Source of the DNA: Streptomyces griseocarneus
GTDB taxonomy: Bacteria; Actinomycetota; Actinomycetes; Streptomycetales; Streptomycetaceae
Direction of reading: 5' to 3'
DNA: 64,000 nucleotides
Assembly (NCBI GenBank): GCA_003674045.1
Contig: PENC01000011.1
Location: forward strand, 124,001 to 188,000
The position numbers and the translations under genes are program-made. The notes beneath the pieces are model-generated. The model was not told the origin of the DNA. It did not search any database and worked only from the letters and a program-made list of their open reading frames with translations. Positions 25,336 through 37,637 of the stretch are shown one piece after another (position 1 is the stretch's first letter; every line of letters begins with the position of its first letter).

Positions 25336-26850
25336 TCAAGCTTCCGGGTACCGCCGCGGCGTCCAGACGACCTGCTCACCGTCGCCCGCACCCCGCCGGA
25401 CCGCACGCGTCTGCGTCGACCCCACCAGCAGAATCGTCCGCATGTCGACCTCCGCCGGATCGAGGTCGCCGAGCCGGACGATGCGGACGCTCTCCTCGGG
25501 GCCGCCCACGTCGCGGCCCAGGACCACCGGCGTGTCCGGTGTCCGGTGTTCCAGCAGGAGTTCGCGGGCCTTGCCGACCTGCCAGACGCGGCTGCGGGAG
25601 CCGGGGTTGTAGAGGGCCAGCACCAGGTCGGCCGCCGCCGCGGCGCGCAGCCGTTCCGCGATGACCTCCCAGGGCTTGAGCCGGTCCGAGAGGGAGACGA
25701 CCGCGTAGTCGTGGCCGAGCGGCGCGCCCGCGCGGGAGGCCGCCGCGTGGGCGGCCGTCATCCCGGGCAGGATGCGTACCGGCACCTCGCGGTAGGGGTC
25801 CTGCGAGGCGACCTCCAGCACGGCCGTCGCCATCGCGAAGACCCCCGGGTCGCCGGAGGAGACGACGGCGACCCGCCGCCCCTGCCGGGCCAGGTCCAGC
25901 GCGAAATCGGCGCGTTCGGACTCCACCTTGTTGTCGGAGGCGTGCCTGCGCTGCCCCGGCCGCACCGGCACCCGGTCGATGTAGGTGCTGTAGCCGACCA
26001 GGTCCTGCGCCGCCGCCAGCTCGCCCCGGGCCTCCGGGGTCAGCCACAGCGGACCGGCGGGGCCGAGCCCGACGACCACGACCTCGCCCCGCTCCTCGGC
26101 CGCCGGCGCCGGGGCCGCGTCGACGCGGCTCGGCAGCACCGCCACCGAGAAGTACGGCACCGACTCCGGAGCCACGTCCGCCAGCAGCTCCGTACGCTGC
26201 CCGGCCATCGTGGCGCGCTCCACGTACCGCGCGTCCGCCAGCCGCCCGGAGCGCTCCAGCGCGCCCCGCACCGTCGGGAACGTCCGCCCGAGCTTCATCA
26301 CCACGGCGGAGTCGGTGGACGCCAGACGGGCCGTCAGCTCCTCCTCGGGAAGGGTGCCCGGCAGGATCGTCAGCACCTCCTCGCCCTCCACCAGCGGGGT
26401 GCCGAGCGCGGCGGCCGCCGCGCTCACCGAGGTGACGCCGGGCACCACCTCGGTGGGGTAGCGGTCGGCGAGCCGCTTGTGCATGTGCATGTAGGAGCTG
26501 TAGAAGAGCGGGTCGCCCTCCGCGAGCACCGCGACGCTGCGCCCGGCGTCCAGGTGCGCGGCGAGCCGCGCCGCCGCCTCCTCGTAGAACTCCTCCATCG
26601 CGCCCCGGTAGCCCCCGGGGTGGTCCGTGGTCTCCACGGTGACGGGGTAGACCAGCCGTTCCTCGATGTGGTCGGCGCGCAGGTGGCGTTCGGCTATGGA
26701 GCGCGCGATGCTGCGGCCGTGCCGGGCACTGTGGTAGGCGACGACGTCGGCCGCCGCGATGCACTCGACGGCCCGCAGGGTCATCAGGGACGGGTCGCCG
26801 GGGCCGAGCCCCACTCCGTAGAGCCGTCCCGTGGTCTTCTGCTCGCTCAC
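25336..26850 (-). CDS. cobIJ: Fused precorrin-2 C20-methyltransferase / precorrin-3B C17-methyltransferase
   Basis: 504 residues from GTG 26850, which overlaps the cobH stop by four bases (GTGA). Residues about 1-240 are CobI-like (LYGVGLGPGDPSLMTLRAVE, LAEGDPLFYSSYMHMHKRL, PGVTSVSAAAAALG). Residues about 255-495 are CobJ-like (VVVVGLGPAGPLWLTPEA, GYSTYIDRV, VSSGDPGVFAMATAVLE, ALYNPGSRSRVWQ). The two SAM-dependent steps flank the CobG ring-contraction priming step, whose gene is upstream in the same strand order. Such CobIJ fusions are usual in actinomycetes. Confidence 0.94.
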   Translation of the reverse strand: MSEQKTTGRLYGVGLGPGDPSLMTLRAVECIAAADVVAYHSARHGRSIARSIAERHLRADHIEERLVYPVTVETTDHPGGYRGAMEEFYEEAAARLAAHLDAGRSVAVLAEGDPLFYSSYMHMHKRLADRYPTEVVPGVTSVSAAAAALGTPLVEGEEVLTILPGTLPEEELTARLASTDSAVVMKLGRTFPTVRGALERSGRLADARYVERATMAGQRTELLADVAPESVPYFSVAVLPSRVDAAPAPAAEERGEVVVVGLGPAGPLWLTPEARGELAAAQDLVGYSTYIDRVPVRPGQRRHASDNKVESERADFALDLARQGRRVAVVSSGDPGVFAMATAVLEVASQDPYREVPVRILPGMTAAHAAASRAGAPLGHDYAVVSLSDRLKPWEVIAERLRAAAAADLVLALYNPGSRSRVWQVGKARELLLEHRTPDTPVVLGRDVGGPEESVRIVRLGDLDPAEVDMRTILLVGSTQTRAVRRGAGDGEQVVWTPRRYPEA

Positions 26851-27473
26851 TCTTCCTCGCTCGCCATCGCGTTGATCGCGGCCGCGGCCATGGCACTGCC
26901 GCCGCGCCTGCCCCGCACCACCAGGTACTCCAGCCCCAGCGGGCTGTCGGCCAGCGCGTCCTTGGACTCGGCGGCACCGATGAAGCCCACGGGAATGCCG
27001 ATGACGGCGGCCGGGCGGGGCGCGCCCTCCGCGACCATCTCCAGGAGCCGGAAGAGGGCCGTCGGCGCGTTGCCGACCGCGACCACCGCGCCGTCCATCT
27101 TGTCGCGCCACAGCTCCAGCGCGGCCGCGCTGCGCGTGGTGCCCATGCGGCGCGCGAGCTCCGGCACGGCCGGGTCGGCGAGCATGCACAGCACCTCGTT
27201 GCCCGCGGGCAGCCGCTTGCGGGTGACGCCGCTCGCCACCATGCTGGCGTCGCACAGGATCGGCGCGCCCGCGAGCAGCGCCTCCCGCGCCCGCGCCACG
27301 ACCTGCGGGCTGTAGGCGAGGTCCCGGACGAGATCGACCATCCCGCAGGCATGGATCATGCGTACCGCGACCCGGCCGACGTCCGGCGGCAGCCCGCCGA
27401 GGTCCGCCTCGGCGCGGATGGTGGCAAAGGACTGGCGGTAGATGGCCGCGCCGTCCTTCTCGTACTCGAACAC
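26847..27473 (-). CDS. cobH: Precorrin-8X methylmutase
   Basis: 208 residues from GTG 27473 (VFEYEKDGAAIYRQSFATIR). The active-site region RMIHACGMVDLVRDL carries the catalytic His of CobH/CbiC. Also visible are CDASMVASGVTRKRLP, VAVGNAPTALFRLLEM, GIPVGFIGAAESKDAL and the C-terminal GRRGGSAMAAAAINA. It moves the C11 methyl to C12, giving hydrogenobyrinic acid. It lies between cobG (82 bases upstream) and cobIJ (4-base overlap). Confidence 0.94.
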   Translation of the reverse strand: MFEYEKDGAAIYRQSFATIRAEADLGGLPPDVGRVAVRMIHACGMVDLVRDLAYSPQVVARAREALLAGAPILCDASMVASGVTRKRLPAGNEVLCMLADPAVPELARRMGTTRSAAALELWRDKMDGAVVAVGNAPTALFRLLEMVAEGAPRPAAVIGIPVGFIGAAESKDALADSPLGLEYLVVRGRRGGSAMAAAAINAMASEEE

Positions 27474-27555
27474 TCTGCCTCGCTCGTCGCTGTCGCTGTG
27501 GGATGGTTCCGTGGGCGGTGGCGTCGCGCCGCCGTCCGTCGTCTTGTGCTGGATG

Positions 27556-28917
27556 TCAGGGGCCGGCGGCCGTCGCCGACCGGGCGGCCGCGACCGCTGC
27601 GGGCAGCCGGTCCGGGGCTGCCCTCCGTACCCTTTCCGGCCCGGTGCCCTCCGATGCGGCGTCCCGTACGGAGACTTCGTAGCCGTCGGGCGTCGCCAGG
27701 ACGTCGACCCAGGCGGCACCGCCCGGGTGCCCGCACCGCCGTTCGCAGCCGGACCAGTACACGGGCAGGCCCGCCGCCGCCTCCGGGGCCGTGAGGCAGG
27801 CCGCCGCGTCCGCGCGGACGTCGGCGTGCGACTTGGCGCATCCGGGGCGGCCCGCGCAGGCCCCGGCCCGGTGCCAGGCCGAGTCGGGGGAGGTGACGAA
27901 TCCCCCCTCCGCGAGCTCCGCCAGCAGCCCCGGCCCGTCCTCGGCCGGGAAGCCGGGCAGGACCAGGCCCCGCCACGGCGTCACCCGGAGTTCGGGACCG
28001 CCCTGTTTGGCAGTCAGCCGGACGGCCTGCCGCCACTGCTCGACCGTGAGCCGCCCCAGGGGAGCGGTCACCGACAGGGCACAGAGCCCGTCCGGGCCGT
28101 ACACCACGCCCGGTTCGGCCGGGGGGCCGACAGGGAGGTGCGGGCGGGGGAGCGGGACGGCGCCGATGCCCGCGCCGGCGAGCCGTACCGCGAGCCCGTC
28201 GGCAGTGGGGCGCAGCGCGGGCGGCAGATCCCGTACGCGCCAGGCCGCCCGGACGCTCGCGCGGACCGCGGCCAGGAACTCCGCCGCCGCCAGCACGGCG
28301 GCGCGCGGCGCGTCCGCGGCGGCGAGCCGCAGGCCGGGTCCGGCGGTGCCGAAGCACAGGTCGGCCTGCCCGGGGCCGCTTGCGATCAATGTCACATCGG
28401 GGCGCAGGGCCACGATGTCGCCCCGGCCGTCGTCCAGCCCGAAGAGGAACCGGCCGGAGAGCGCGGTCAGATCGGCCGGTGCGTCATCGGCGCAGAGCAG
28501 ACCGTCCAGTTCACGGGTCCACGCCTGGACGTCGACCGGGGCGGCGGTATCCGCGCCGGACCCGGAAACGGAATCCAGGCCGCACAGCGGTGACGCCGCC
28601 ACGTTGCGGATGCGGTCGTGCCGCTCCGACGGCAGCAACCCCCGCCACCGCAGCCGCTGCGCGACGGCGTCGCCGCAGTCGGCGTCGAGGCCGCGCAGCT
28701 GCACGTTGCCGCGCGAGGTCAGATCCAGGTGCCCGTCGCCGAACCGCTCCGCCAACCGGCCGAGCGCGGAGGCCTGTTCGGCCGTCAGCAGCCCGCCGGG
28801 AAGCCGGACGCGGGCCAGCTCCCCGTCGTCCGCCGCGTGCAGCCGCAGCGCGCCGGGGCACCGGTCGCCGTGGGTACGGCCGGGGGGTTCGGGGGTTCCT
28901 GACGACTCACGCGGCAT
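27556..28917 (-). CDS. cobG: Precorrin-3B synthase
   Basis: About 453 residues from ATG 28917 (another ATG at 28929). Two nitrite/sulfite-reductase ferredoxin-like repeats are visible (GELARVRLPGGLLTAEQ, LDLTSRGNVQLRGL, LSVTAPLGRLTVEQWRQA, LRVTPWRGLVLPG). The C-terminal cluster CAGRPGCAKS...YWSGCERRCGHP supplies the Fe-S cysteines. CobG uses O2 to make precorrin-3B, so the route here is the aerobic one. It is the first gene of the cobG-cobH-cobIJ minus-strand operon and is divergent from cobN. Confidence 0.92.
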   Translation of the reverse strand: MPRESSGTPEPPGRTHGDRCPGALRLHAADDGELARVRLPGGLLTAEQASALGRLAERFGDGHLDLTSRGNVQLRGLDADCGDAVAQRLRWRGLLPSERHDRIRNVAASPLCGLDSVSGSGADTAAPVDVQAWTRELDGLLCADDAPADLTALSGRFLFGLDDGRGDIVALRPDVTLIASGPGQADLCFGTAGPGLRLAAADAPRAAVLAAAEFLAAVRASVRAAWRVRDLPPALRPTADGLAVRLAGAGIGAVPLPRPHLPVGPPAEPGVVYGPDGLCALSVTAPLGRLTVEQWRQAVRLTAKQGGPELRVTPWRGLVLPGFPAEDGPGLLAELAEGGFVTSPDSAWHRAGACAGRPGCAKSHADVRADAAACLTAPEAAAGLPVYWSGCERRCGHPGGAAWVDVLATPDGYEVSVRDAASEGTGPERVRRAAPDRLPAAVAAARSATAAGP

Positions 28918-29059
28918 GGCGGCGAGCATACCGACGGCCGCCGCGGGCGCACCGGCCCCGCCCTCGCCCGCGGCCTCCGCCGGACCGCGTTCGGCCCGGT
29001 CAGGGGCACGGTCCCCTCTCGGCAGCCGCGCCGCGGATCGCTACTATGGCCCCTCGGCG

Positions 29060-29215
29060 GGCCCGTACCGCCAGACGCCAGAGACGGCGCCAGGGGAGGA
29101 AGCCCGGTGAGATTCCGGCACGGTCCCGCCACTGTGAGCCCGGCAGCCATGCCGTGCGAGTCAGGAACTCCCGCCGTCTTCCCACCGCCCGGGGCGCGGA
29201 CCCCGAGGAAGGCTT
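29060..29215 (+). promoter_or_regulatory. Cobalamin riboswitch upstream of cobN
   Basis: The B12-sensing core is plain: GGGGAGGAAGCCCGGTGAGA (29093-29112), TCCGGCACGGTCCCGCCACTGTGA, and the B12-box region GCGAGTCAGGAACTCCCGCC. It ends about 70 bases before the cobN start and lies on the cobN strand. Cobalamin binding should repress cobN. The remainder of the 28930-29282 gap shows no gene. Confidence 0.93.
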
Positions 29216-29282
29216 GCCGCTGCATGCGCACGTTCCGGCTCCGCGCACCCCGGACGCACCTCGACGCCCTGGGGAGCGCCGC

Positions 29283-32888
<3,606 letters not shown>

Positions 32889-32893
32889 AGGCG

Positions 32894-32918
32894 GCCTCCG
32901 GGGGCTCCGCCCCCAGGC
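32894..32918 (+). terminator. Hairpin after cobN
   Basis: GGGGGC (32900-32905) pairs with GCCCCC (32909-32914), extended by flanking CCT/AGG, eleven bases after the stop codon. No T-run follows. Confidence 0.5.
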
Positions 32919-32950
32919 CCCCTGCGCCTACCGGGCTGCCCCGTGAGCCC

Positions 32951-33029
32951 GGTGCGCGGGGAACTGCGCGACCAGCCCCCGTCGGCCCGCAGTCGCACGC
33001 GGAGCGCAAGAGGCACCCCGGTAGGCGGC
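32951..33029 (-). repeat. Dispersed intergenic element, copy 6 (reverse)
   Basis: It starts GGTGCGCGGGGAACTGCGCG and ends GCAAGAGGCACCCCGGTAGG. It lies between cobN and the VWA gene, both on the plus strand. Confidence 0.8.
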
Positions 33030-33069
33030 CGTTTTGGGGGTCCAACCCCTCGCTCACTAGGATCCTCGG

Positions 33070-34329
33070 ATGATCATCAGAAGACGGCTGGCGGCGGGCG
33101 CATGCGCCCTGCTCGCCGCCCTGGCCACAGGAATCGCCCCGGCGAGCGCCGCTGACGGACCGTCGAAGAACTCCCCGAAGGTCGAGCTCGTCCTGGACGT
33201 CAGCGGCTCGATGCGGACCAGGGACGTGGACGGCCAGTCGCGGATGTCGGCCGCCCAGCAGGCGTTCAACGAGGTCATCGACGCGGTCCCCGGCGGAGTC
33301 CGGCTCGGCATCCGTACGCTCGGCGCCCACTACCCCGGCGACGACAAGGAGATCGGCTGCAAGGACAGCAAGCAGGAGTACCCCGTCGGCCCGGTCGACC
33401 ACACGGAGGCCAAGGCGGCCGTCGCGGCCCTGCGGCCCACCGGCTGGACGCCCATCGGCTACGCGCTCCGCGGTGCCGACCAGGACCTCGGCACCGACGG
33501 CGGCACCCGCCGCGTCGTCCTCATCACCGACGGCGAGGACTCCTGCGGCCAGCCCGACCCCTGCGACGTCGCACGTGAACTCGCCGCCAAGGGCACGCAC
33601 CTGACGGTCGACACGCTCGGGCTGGCCCACGACGACAAGACCCGCGAGCAGCTCCAGTGCATCGCCGAGGCCACCGGCGGCACCTACACCTCCGTGCAGC
33701 ACACCGACGAGCTGTCCGGGAAGATCAAGCAGATCGTCCGCCGGGCCGACACCCCGGTCGAGACCCCGAAGCCCGTCTCGGGCGCGAACGAGTGCGCCAA
33801 GGCCCCGAAGATCGGCCAGGGCATCTGGACCGACCGCGAGACCTTCTCCGAGCACCGCTGGTACCGCGTCGAGGTGAAGCCGGGTCAGGAGCTGCGCGCC
33901 GCCGCCAGCGTGGGCGCCGACCGCGCGGTCGACCGTGACTACGGCGTGCTCGTCAGAGCCGTCGGCGAGAGCGGGCAGGAGCTCGTACGCGGCTCGGAAG
34001 CGGGCAGCGGCCGTACCGACGTCATGTCCTCCGGCCTGCGCTACCCCGTCGGCAAGGCGAAGGACAAGAACGACAAGGAGCCCCGGACGGTCTGTCTGGA
34101 GGTCTCCAACTCCTTCTCCGCGCCGCCGAACGTCAAGCGCGACCCGGGCCTGCCCGTCGAGCTCGCCGTCGATCTGGTCAAGGGCCCCGACAGCCCCTCC
34201 GACCTCGCCGCCTTCGGCCTCGGCCGGGGCTGGGTGCTGCTGGCCGTGCTGGCCGTGACCGGGCTGCTCGCCGGTCTGGTGTGGGGCTGGCTGTCCCGCT
34301 GGCGCGTTTCCGTGTGGAGGGCGAACTGA
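33070..34329 (+). CDS. Secreted, membrane-anchored VWA-domain protein
   Basis: 419 residues. A signal peptide (about 1-28, ...GIAPASAAD) is followed by a von Willebrand A domain (about 38-225) with the MIDAS motif DVSGSM, GWTPIGYAL and LITDGEDSCG. A middle beta-rich region (240-370) and a C-terminal helix (VLLAVLAVTGLLAGLVWGWL) with a basic tail follow. It would be tethered outside the membrane, and its metal-dependent adhesion site suggests protein-ligand binding. It is not the chelatase VWA subunit, which is cytoplasmic. Its stop overlaps the next start by one base, so the two gene products probably work together. Confidence 0.85.
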   Translation: MIIRRRLAAGACALLAALATGIAPASAADGPSKNSPKVELVLDVSGSMRTRDVDGQSRMSAAQQAFNEVIDAVPGGVRLGIRTLGAHYPGDDKEIGCKDSKQEYPVGPVDHTEAKAAVAALRPTGWTPIGYALRGADQDLGTDGGTRRVVLITDGEDSCGQPDPCDVARELAAKGTHLTVDTLGLAHDDKTREQLQCIAEATGGTYTSVQHTDELSGKIKQIVRRADTPVETPKPVSGANECAKAPKIGQGIWTDRETFSEHRWYRVEVKPGQELRAAASVGADRAVDRDYGVLVRAVGESGQELVRGSEAGSGRTDVMSSGLRYPVGKAKDKNDKEPRTVCLEVSNSFSAPPNVKRDPGLPVELAVDLVKGPDSPSDLAAFGLGRGWVLLAVLAVTGLLAGLVWGWLSRWRVSVWRAN

Positions 34330-35093
34330 TGCGTACGACCCGGATACTGACCGCGGCTCTGCTCGCGGGCGCGGCCCTGTTCACCACCGCGGGGGCCGCC
34401 GTCGCGGACACCCCGGGCCCGAGCCCGTCCGCGAGCTCCGGTGACACCCCCACGGAGGCCGGCACCGGCTTCCGTACCGCCACCGCGATCGAGCAGGGGC
34501 AGAAGGCCACGGCCAGTGCCTCGACGGGCGACTACCTCTACTGGCAGTTCCCCGCGGGCGCGAACCAGCGGCCCACGGTCAAGGCCACCGTGCAGCTGCC
34601 GGAGGCGTCCCTGCGGCACGGCGCGGCCACCTGGCAGCTCGACGTCTTCGACGGGCTGCGCCGCCACCAGGCGTGTGCCTCGGGCGAGCCCACGCAGCGT
34701 GCCGGCGCCCAGGACGCCTCGGTGACCCTGACCTGCACCCTGCGCACCGTCCGTCCGTGGTCCGAGCGCTGGGCCAACGATCCGCTGCCCGGCGCGTACT
34801 ACATCCGCCTCACCGTCGCCGACGGTCCCGACCAGGACCACGGCCTGCCGGTGAAGACGGAGGTCCGGGCGGACGCCAAGGACGTGGGCGGCTCGCGTGC
34901 CGAGGGCGGCGAGGTCGCCCCGCTGCACGCCGCCGCGCTGAAGGAGCCCGAGGACGGCTGGAACGGCAGCTGGTGGTCCGACCGCTGGGCGTGGACCGTC
35001 GGCGGCGCCGTACTGGGCGCGCTCGCGGCCATCGGCGGCTATACGCTCACCCGCCACCCCCACCGGTTCCGGCGCCCGCCCGCGGGCCGGTAG
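34329..35093 (+). CDS. Exported membrane-anchored partner of the VWA protein
   Basis: 254 residues from ATG 34329, overlapping the preceding TGA by one base. It has a signal peptide (MRTTRILTAALLAGAALFTTAGAAVADT), a Pro/Ser linker, an extracellular beta-rich domain (TGDYLYWQFPAGANQRPTVKA..., GAYYIRLTVADGP) and a C-terminal transmembrane helix (WTVGGAVLGALAAIGGYTL). The overall layout repeats that of the VWA protein, including a similar YWQF/YRVEV-type jelly-roll region. I do not recognise a named family. A very strong terminator follows. Confidence 0.8.
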   Translation: MRTTRILTAALLAGAALFTTAGAAVADTPGPSPSASSGDTPTEAGTGFRTATAIEQGQKATASASTGDYLYWQFPAGANQRPTVKATVQLPEASLRHGAATWQLDVFDGLRRHQACASGEPTQRAGAQDASVTLTCTLRTVRPWSERWANDPLPGAYYIRLTVADGPDQDHGLPVKTEVRADAKDVGGSRAEGGEVAPLHAAALKEPEDGWNGSWWSDRWAWTVGGAVLGALAAIGGYTLTRHPHRFRRPPAGR

Positions 35094-35111
35094 CCCGCAT
35101 CCGCACCGGCA

Positions 35112-35151
35112 CCGACGGCGCCCCCGGCCACACACGGCCGGGGGCGCCGTC
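35112..35151. terminator. Bidirectional terminator between convergent genes
   Basis: A perfect 17-bp stem (35112-35128 with 35135-35151, core GGCGCCCCCGGCC / GGCCGGGGGCGCC) around an ACACAC loop sits between the stop codons of the convergent genes at 35093 and 35160. Confidence 0.85.
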
Positions 35152-35159
35152 GCGCGTGG

Positions 35160-36089
35160 TCAGGAATGCGCGGGCGGGGTGCCGTCGACGGCGTCGAAGT
35201 AGAGGTCCAGCAGGTCCTCGGTGAAGTACGAGCTGTACGAGATGTCGGGCGTGTCACCGCCCGTGTGATAGCCGCCGATGACGCCGATCAGCAGATAGCC
35301 CGTCAGATCCCGGACCAGGAAGGGGCCGCCGGACGTGCCGCCGACGTAGCCCGCGCAGGCAATCTCCAGGAAGTCGCCCGGGGCCTTCGGGTCGGTGCTG
35401 CGGTAGCGGTGCGTGGACGAGGAGCAGTCCAGCGGCTTGGGGTACTTGGCGTCGCTGCTGCCCGGGTAGCCGATCAGCCGTACGTCACGGTGCGTGTAGC
35501 CGGAGCGGATCGCGAAGTCGAAGCCGCCGACCGCCCGCTGCACCTCGGTGCCGTCCTCGCGGGGCGCGAGCCGGACCACGGTGTAGTCCCAGCGGGCCCC
35601 GCCGTCCGTCCCCCGGTCGTAGTAGCGCTGATCGATGTAGATGGCCTCCACGGGGAACACGCCGTGCGGCTTGAGGCCGTCGTGGTACTGCGGCACGAAC
35701 GACAGGTGCCGCTTGGGGTTCGGCGAGCGCAGGCAGTGCGCCGCGCTCACCACGAGGTTGTGCTCGGGACTGCGGATGACCGTGCCGCCGCAGAAGCGGC
35801 CGGTGTTCTGCCCGTCGGTCCAGAAGAACGTGCCCACCTGCGGCAGGCCGTCGAAGGGGTGGCTGGGCGGCACGGCCTCCGCCGCCGCGGGGGGCGGCGC
35901 CTCCGCCTTGCCCGTCGGCACCGGCAGCGCCGCCGCCATCCGCTCGGGCGTCCAGTAGGCGTCGGCCGCCGACGCGCTCGGCGGGCCCGCGGCGGCGGCC
36001 GCGAGGGAGCCGGGCACGACGGCGGCCGCGAGCCCGAGGAGCAGGGCGACGAGACCCCGAAGGGCGAGATGTCTCAGAAATCTGCGCAT
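35160..36089 (-). CDS. Secreted trypsin-like (V8/Glu-endopeptidase-type) serine protease
   Basis: 309 residues from ATG 36089 (MRRFLRHLALRGLVALLLGL), preceded by GAGGAA; an upstream in-frame start at 36134 lacks support. A signal peptide ends near residue 36. The catalytic triad is visible: His in VVSAAHCL, Asp in WDYTVVRL and Ser in GGTSGGPFLV. A pro-like region of about 45 residues precedes the domain. This is a chymotrypsin-fold extracellular protease (family S1B-like). No inhibitor or chaperone gene is adjacent. Confidence 0.88.
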   Translation of the reverse strand: MRRFLRHLALRGLVALLLGLAAAVVPGSLAAAAAGPPSASAADAYWTPERMAAALPVPTGKAEAPPPAAAEAVPPSHPFDGLPQVGTFFWTDGQNTGRFCGGTVIRSPEHNLVVSAAHCLRSPNPKRHLSFVPQYHDGLKPHGVFPVEAIYIDQRYYDRGTDGGARWDYTVVRLAPREDGTEVQRAVGGFDFAIRSGYTHRDVRLIGYPGSSDAKYPKPLDCSSSTHRYRSTDPKAPGDFLEIACAGYVGGTSGGPFLVRDLTGYLLIGVIGGYHTGGDTPDISYSSYFTEDLLDLYFDAVDGTPPAHS

Positions 36090-36519
36090 GAACGGATTCC
36101 TCTCTTGTTCCTCTCTTGCGGCCCGTTTCTTCACGCCCGTCGCCGCCCGCGTGGGGCGATCGATGCCCGCGACGCGTGCGGGACGAGCGTGTCATCGTCC
36201 TACGGACCGCGAAGAGGAACGAGGGCCCGGCACGCCAGGATTCACCGGGACGACCGGACAACGATCGGAATCGGTCAGAACGAGACACGCACGTTCGGAC
36301 ATCGATGTCATGCCCATGGGGCAGGGCGCACGGGGGGTGGGAACAGCCAGCGGAATCCGGATGAAGACCCGACATCAACTCGTGGTTAAGTCGTTCCCGC
36401 AGAGGGAACGCCTCGCGGACTAGTGCGCGTACGTCTCTCATGACAAGATGTGGTCCATCACCACCTGGGTCTTAACTGCCCGTGAGGTGGGCGGAGAACG
36501 GCTCGTGAGGACGGAGTAC
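36090..36519. promoter_or_regulatory. Divergent intergenic region with a palindromic candidate operator
   Basis: 430 bases between the protease and the XRE regulator gene, without a convincing gene. CGTTCCC-GCAGA-GGGAACG (36392-36410) is a perfect 7-bp inverted repeat upstream of the XRE-ImmA operon and is a plausible site for the XRE regulator. The sequence around 36440-36475 (CTCATGACAAGATG) is the least GC-rich part. Confidence 0.4.
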
Positions 36520-37002
36520 ATGGCAGTCGGGGGCGAAAAGGCGGCAGGTGAGACGGGCGGCCCGCTGGCGGAGCGGCTCAATTACCTGTTCGCGAACATG
36601 CACCCGCCGGGGGCGCCGTACACCAACGGACACGTCGCGGAGGAGATCAGCCGCGGCGAGGAGTACGGCGGAGTCCGGCTGACGGAGCAGTATCTGTCGA
36701 TGCTGCGCAACGGCAGACGCGCCAACCCCAGCCCCGACGTGCTGCGCGCGCTCGCGAAGTTCTTCGCCGTGCCGGTCGGATATCTGATGGGTGATCTCTC
36801 CGCCTCCCAGGCGGAGCGGGTCGAGGAGGAGGTCCGTTTCCTCGTCGCCATGAGGGATCAGCGCGTCCGGGCGATAGCCCTGCGCTCGGTGGGCCTGCCG
36901 CCCGAGGTCCAGGACAGCCTCAACACGATCATTGCCCAGTTCCGGCAGCAGATGAACCTTCCTGCCGACCCGCCCGACGCGGGTGGTGAGGGGCGCCCGT
37001 GA
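36520..37002 (+). CDS. XRE-family transcriptional regulator paired with an ImmA protease
   Basis: 160 residues from ATG 36520 with GGAG five bases upstream. The helix-turn-helix region is about residues 15-85 (LAERLNYLFANMHPPG, VRLTEQYLSMLRNGRRANPSPDVLRALAKFFAVPVGYLMGD), the Cro/C1 type seen in SinR- or EspR-like proteins. The C-terminal 75 residues (VEEEVRFLVAMRDQRVRAIALRSVGLPPEVQDSL) are likely a dimerisation or signal-receiving part. It overlaps the ImmA/IrrE gene by four bases. In ImmR-ImmA pairs the protease cleaves the repressor; the same may hold here. Confidence 0.88.
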   Translation: MAVGGEKAAGETGGPLAERLNYLFANMHPPGAPYTNGHVAEEISRGEEYGGVRLTEQYLSMLRNGRRANPSPDVLRALAKFFAVPVGYLMGDLSASQAERVEEEVRFLVAMRDQRVRAIALRSVGLPPEVQDSLNTIIAQFRQQMNLPADPPDAGGEGRP

Positions 37003-37637
37003 CCGTCACGGCGGACGACCAGCTCTTCACCCACTGGCGGCGTACCGAGGACGAGGACGGTGCAGGCATGCGAGTGGGGCGGACGAGGCGCCGGTGCAGG
37101 CAGCTCATCAACGAGCTCGCGCTGCCCGCCTCCACCGATCTCCAGGGCCTGTGCGACGTCGTCGCGCGCCGCGTGGGCCGGCCCATCCGGCTGGTCCCCA
37201 TGAGCCTGGACGGCGTCGTCTCCGGCATGACCGCCACCACCGACGACGCGTACTGGGTCGTCTACGAGCAGAAGACCTCGCCCTGGCACCAGGTCCACAT
37301 CGTGCTGCACGAGATCGGCCACCTGCTGCTCGGCCACGACCAGGACCCGGTCGTCACCGAAAACGCCCTCAAGGTGTGGACGCCCTCGGTCGACGTGGCC
37401 ACCGCCATGCGCCGCATGGGTCTGACCGCGGGCCTCGCCCGGCACCACTGCTACGACAACCTGACCGAGCGCGAGACCGAGATCCTCGGCACCCTCCTCA
37501 TGGAGAAGGTCGTGCCCCCGCCGCCGGGCCAGGAGGCCCGGCTGGAAGGGGCCGCCGCCGAGCTCGCGGCCTCGCTCGGCCCCGCGCTCCAGCACGTACG
37601 CCAGCAGCTCAGGGAAGGGGGCGTCACCGGTGTTTGA
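36999..37637 (+). CDS. ImmA/IrrE-type metallo-endopeptidase
   Basis: 212 residues, with a GTG start at 36999 overlapping the regulator stop. The zinc-protease motif HEIGH (VLHEIGHLLLGH, about residues 106-117) is intact. Downstream ERETEILGTLLMEKV supplies a Glu typical of the third ligand region. ImmA/IrrE proteins cleave or inactivate XRE-type repressors. The next gene, for a membrane protein, overlaps by eight bases, so the three form one translation-coupled unit. Confidence 0.88.
   Translation: MTVTADDQLFTHWRRTEDEDGAGMRVGRTRRRCRQLINELALPASTDLQGLCDVVARRVGRPIRLVPMSLDGVVSGMTATTDDAYWVVYEQKTSPWHQVHIVLHEIGHLLLGHDQDPVVTENALKVWTPSVDVATAMRRMGLTAGLARHHCYDNLTERETEILGTLLMEKVVPPPPGQEARLEGAAAELAASLGPALQHVRQQLREGGVTGV

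Noticed and set aside
33070..34329. VWA protein as the missing cobaltochelatase subunit after cobN
   Set aside because: It has a signal peptide and a C-terminal membrane anchor, and no AAA+ domain, so it acts outside the cell.
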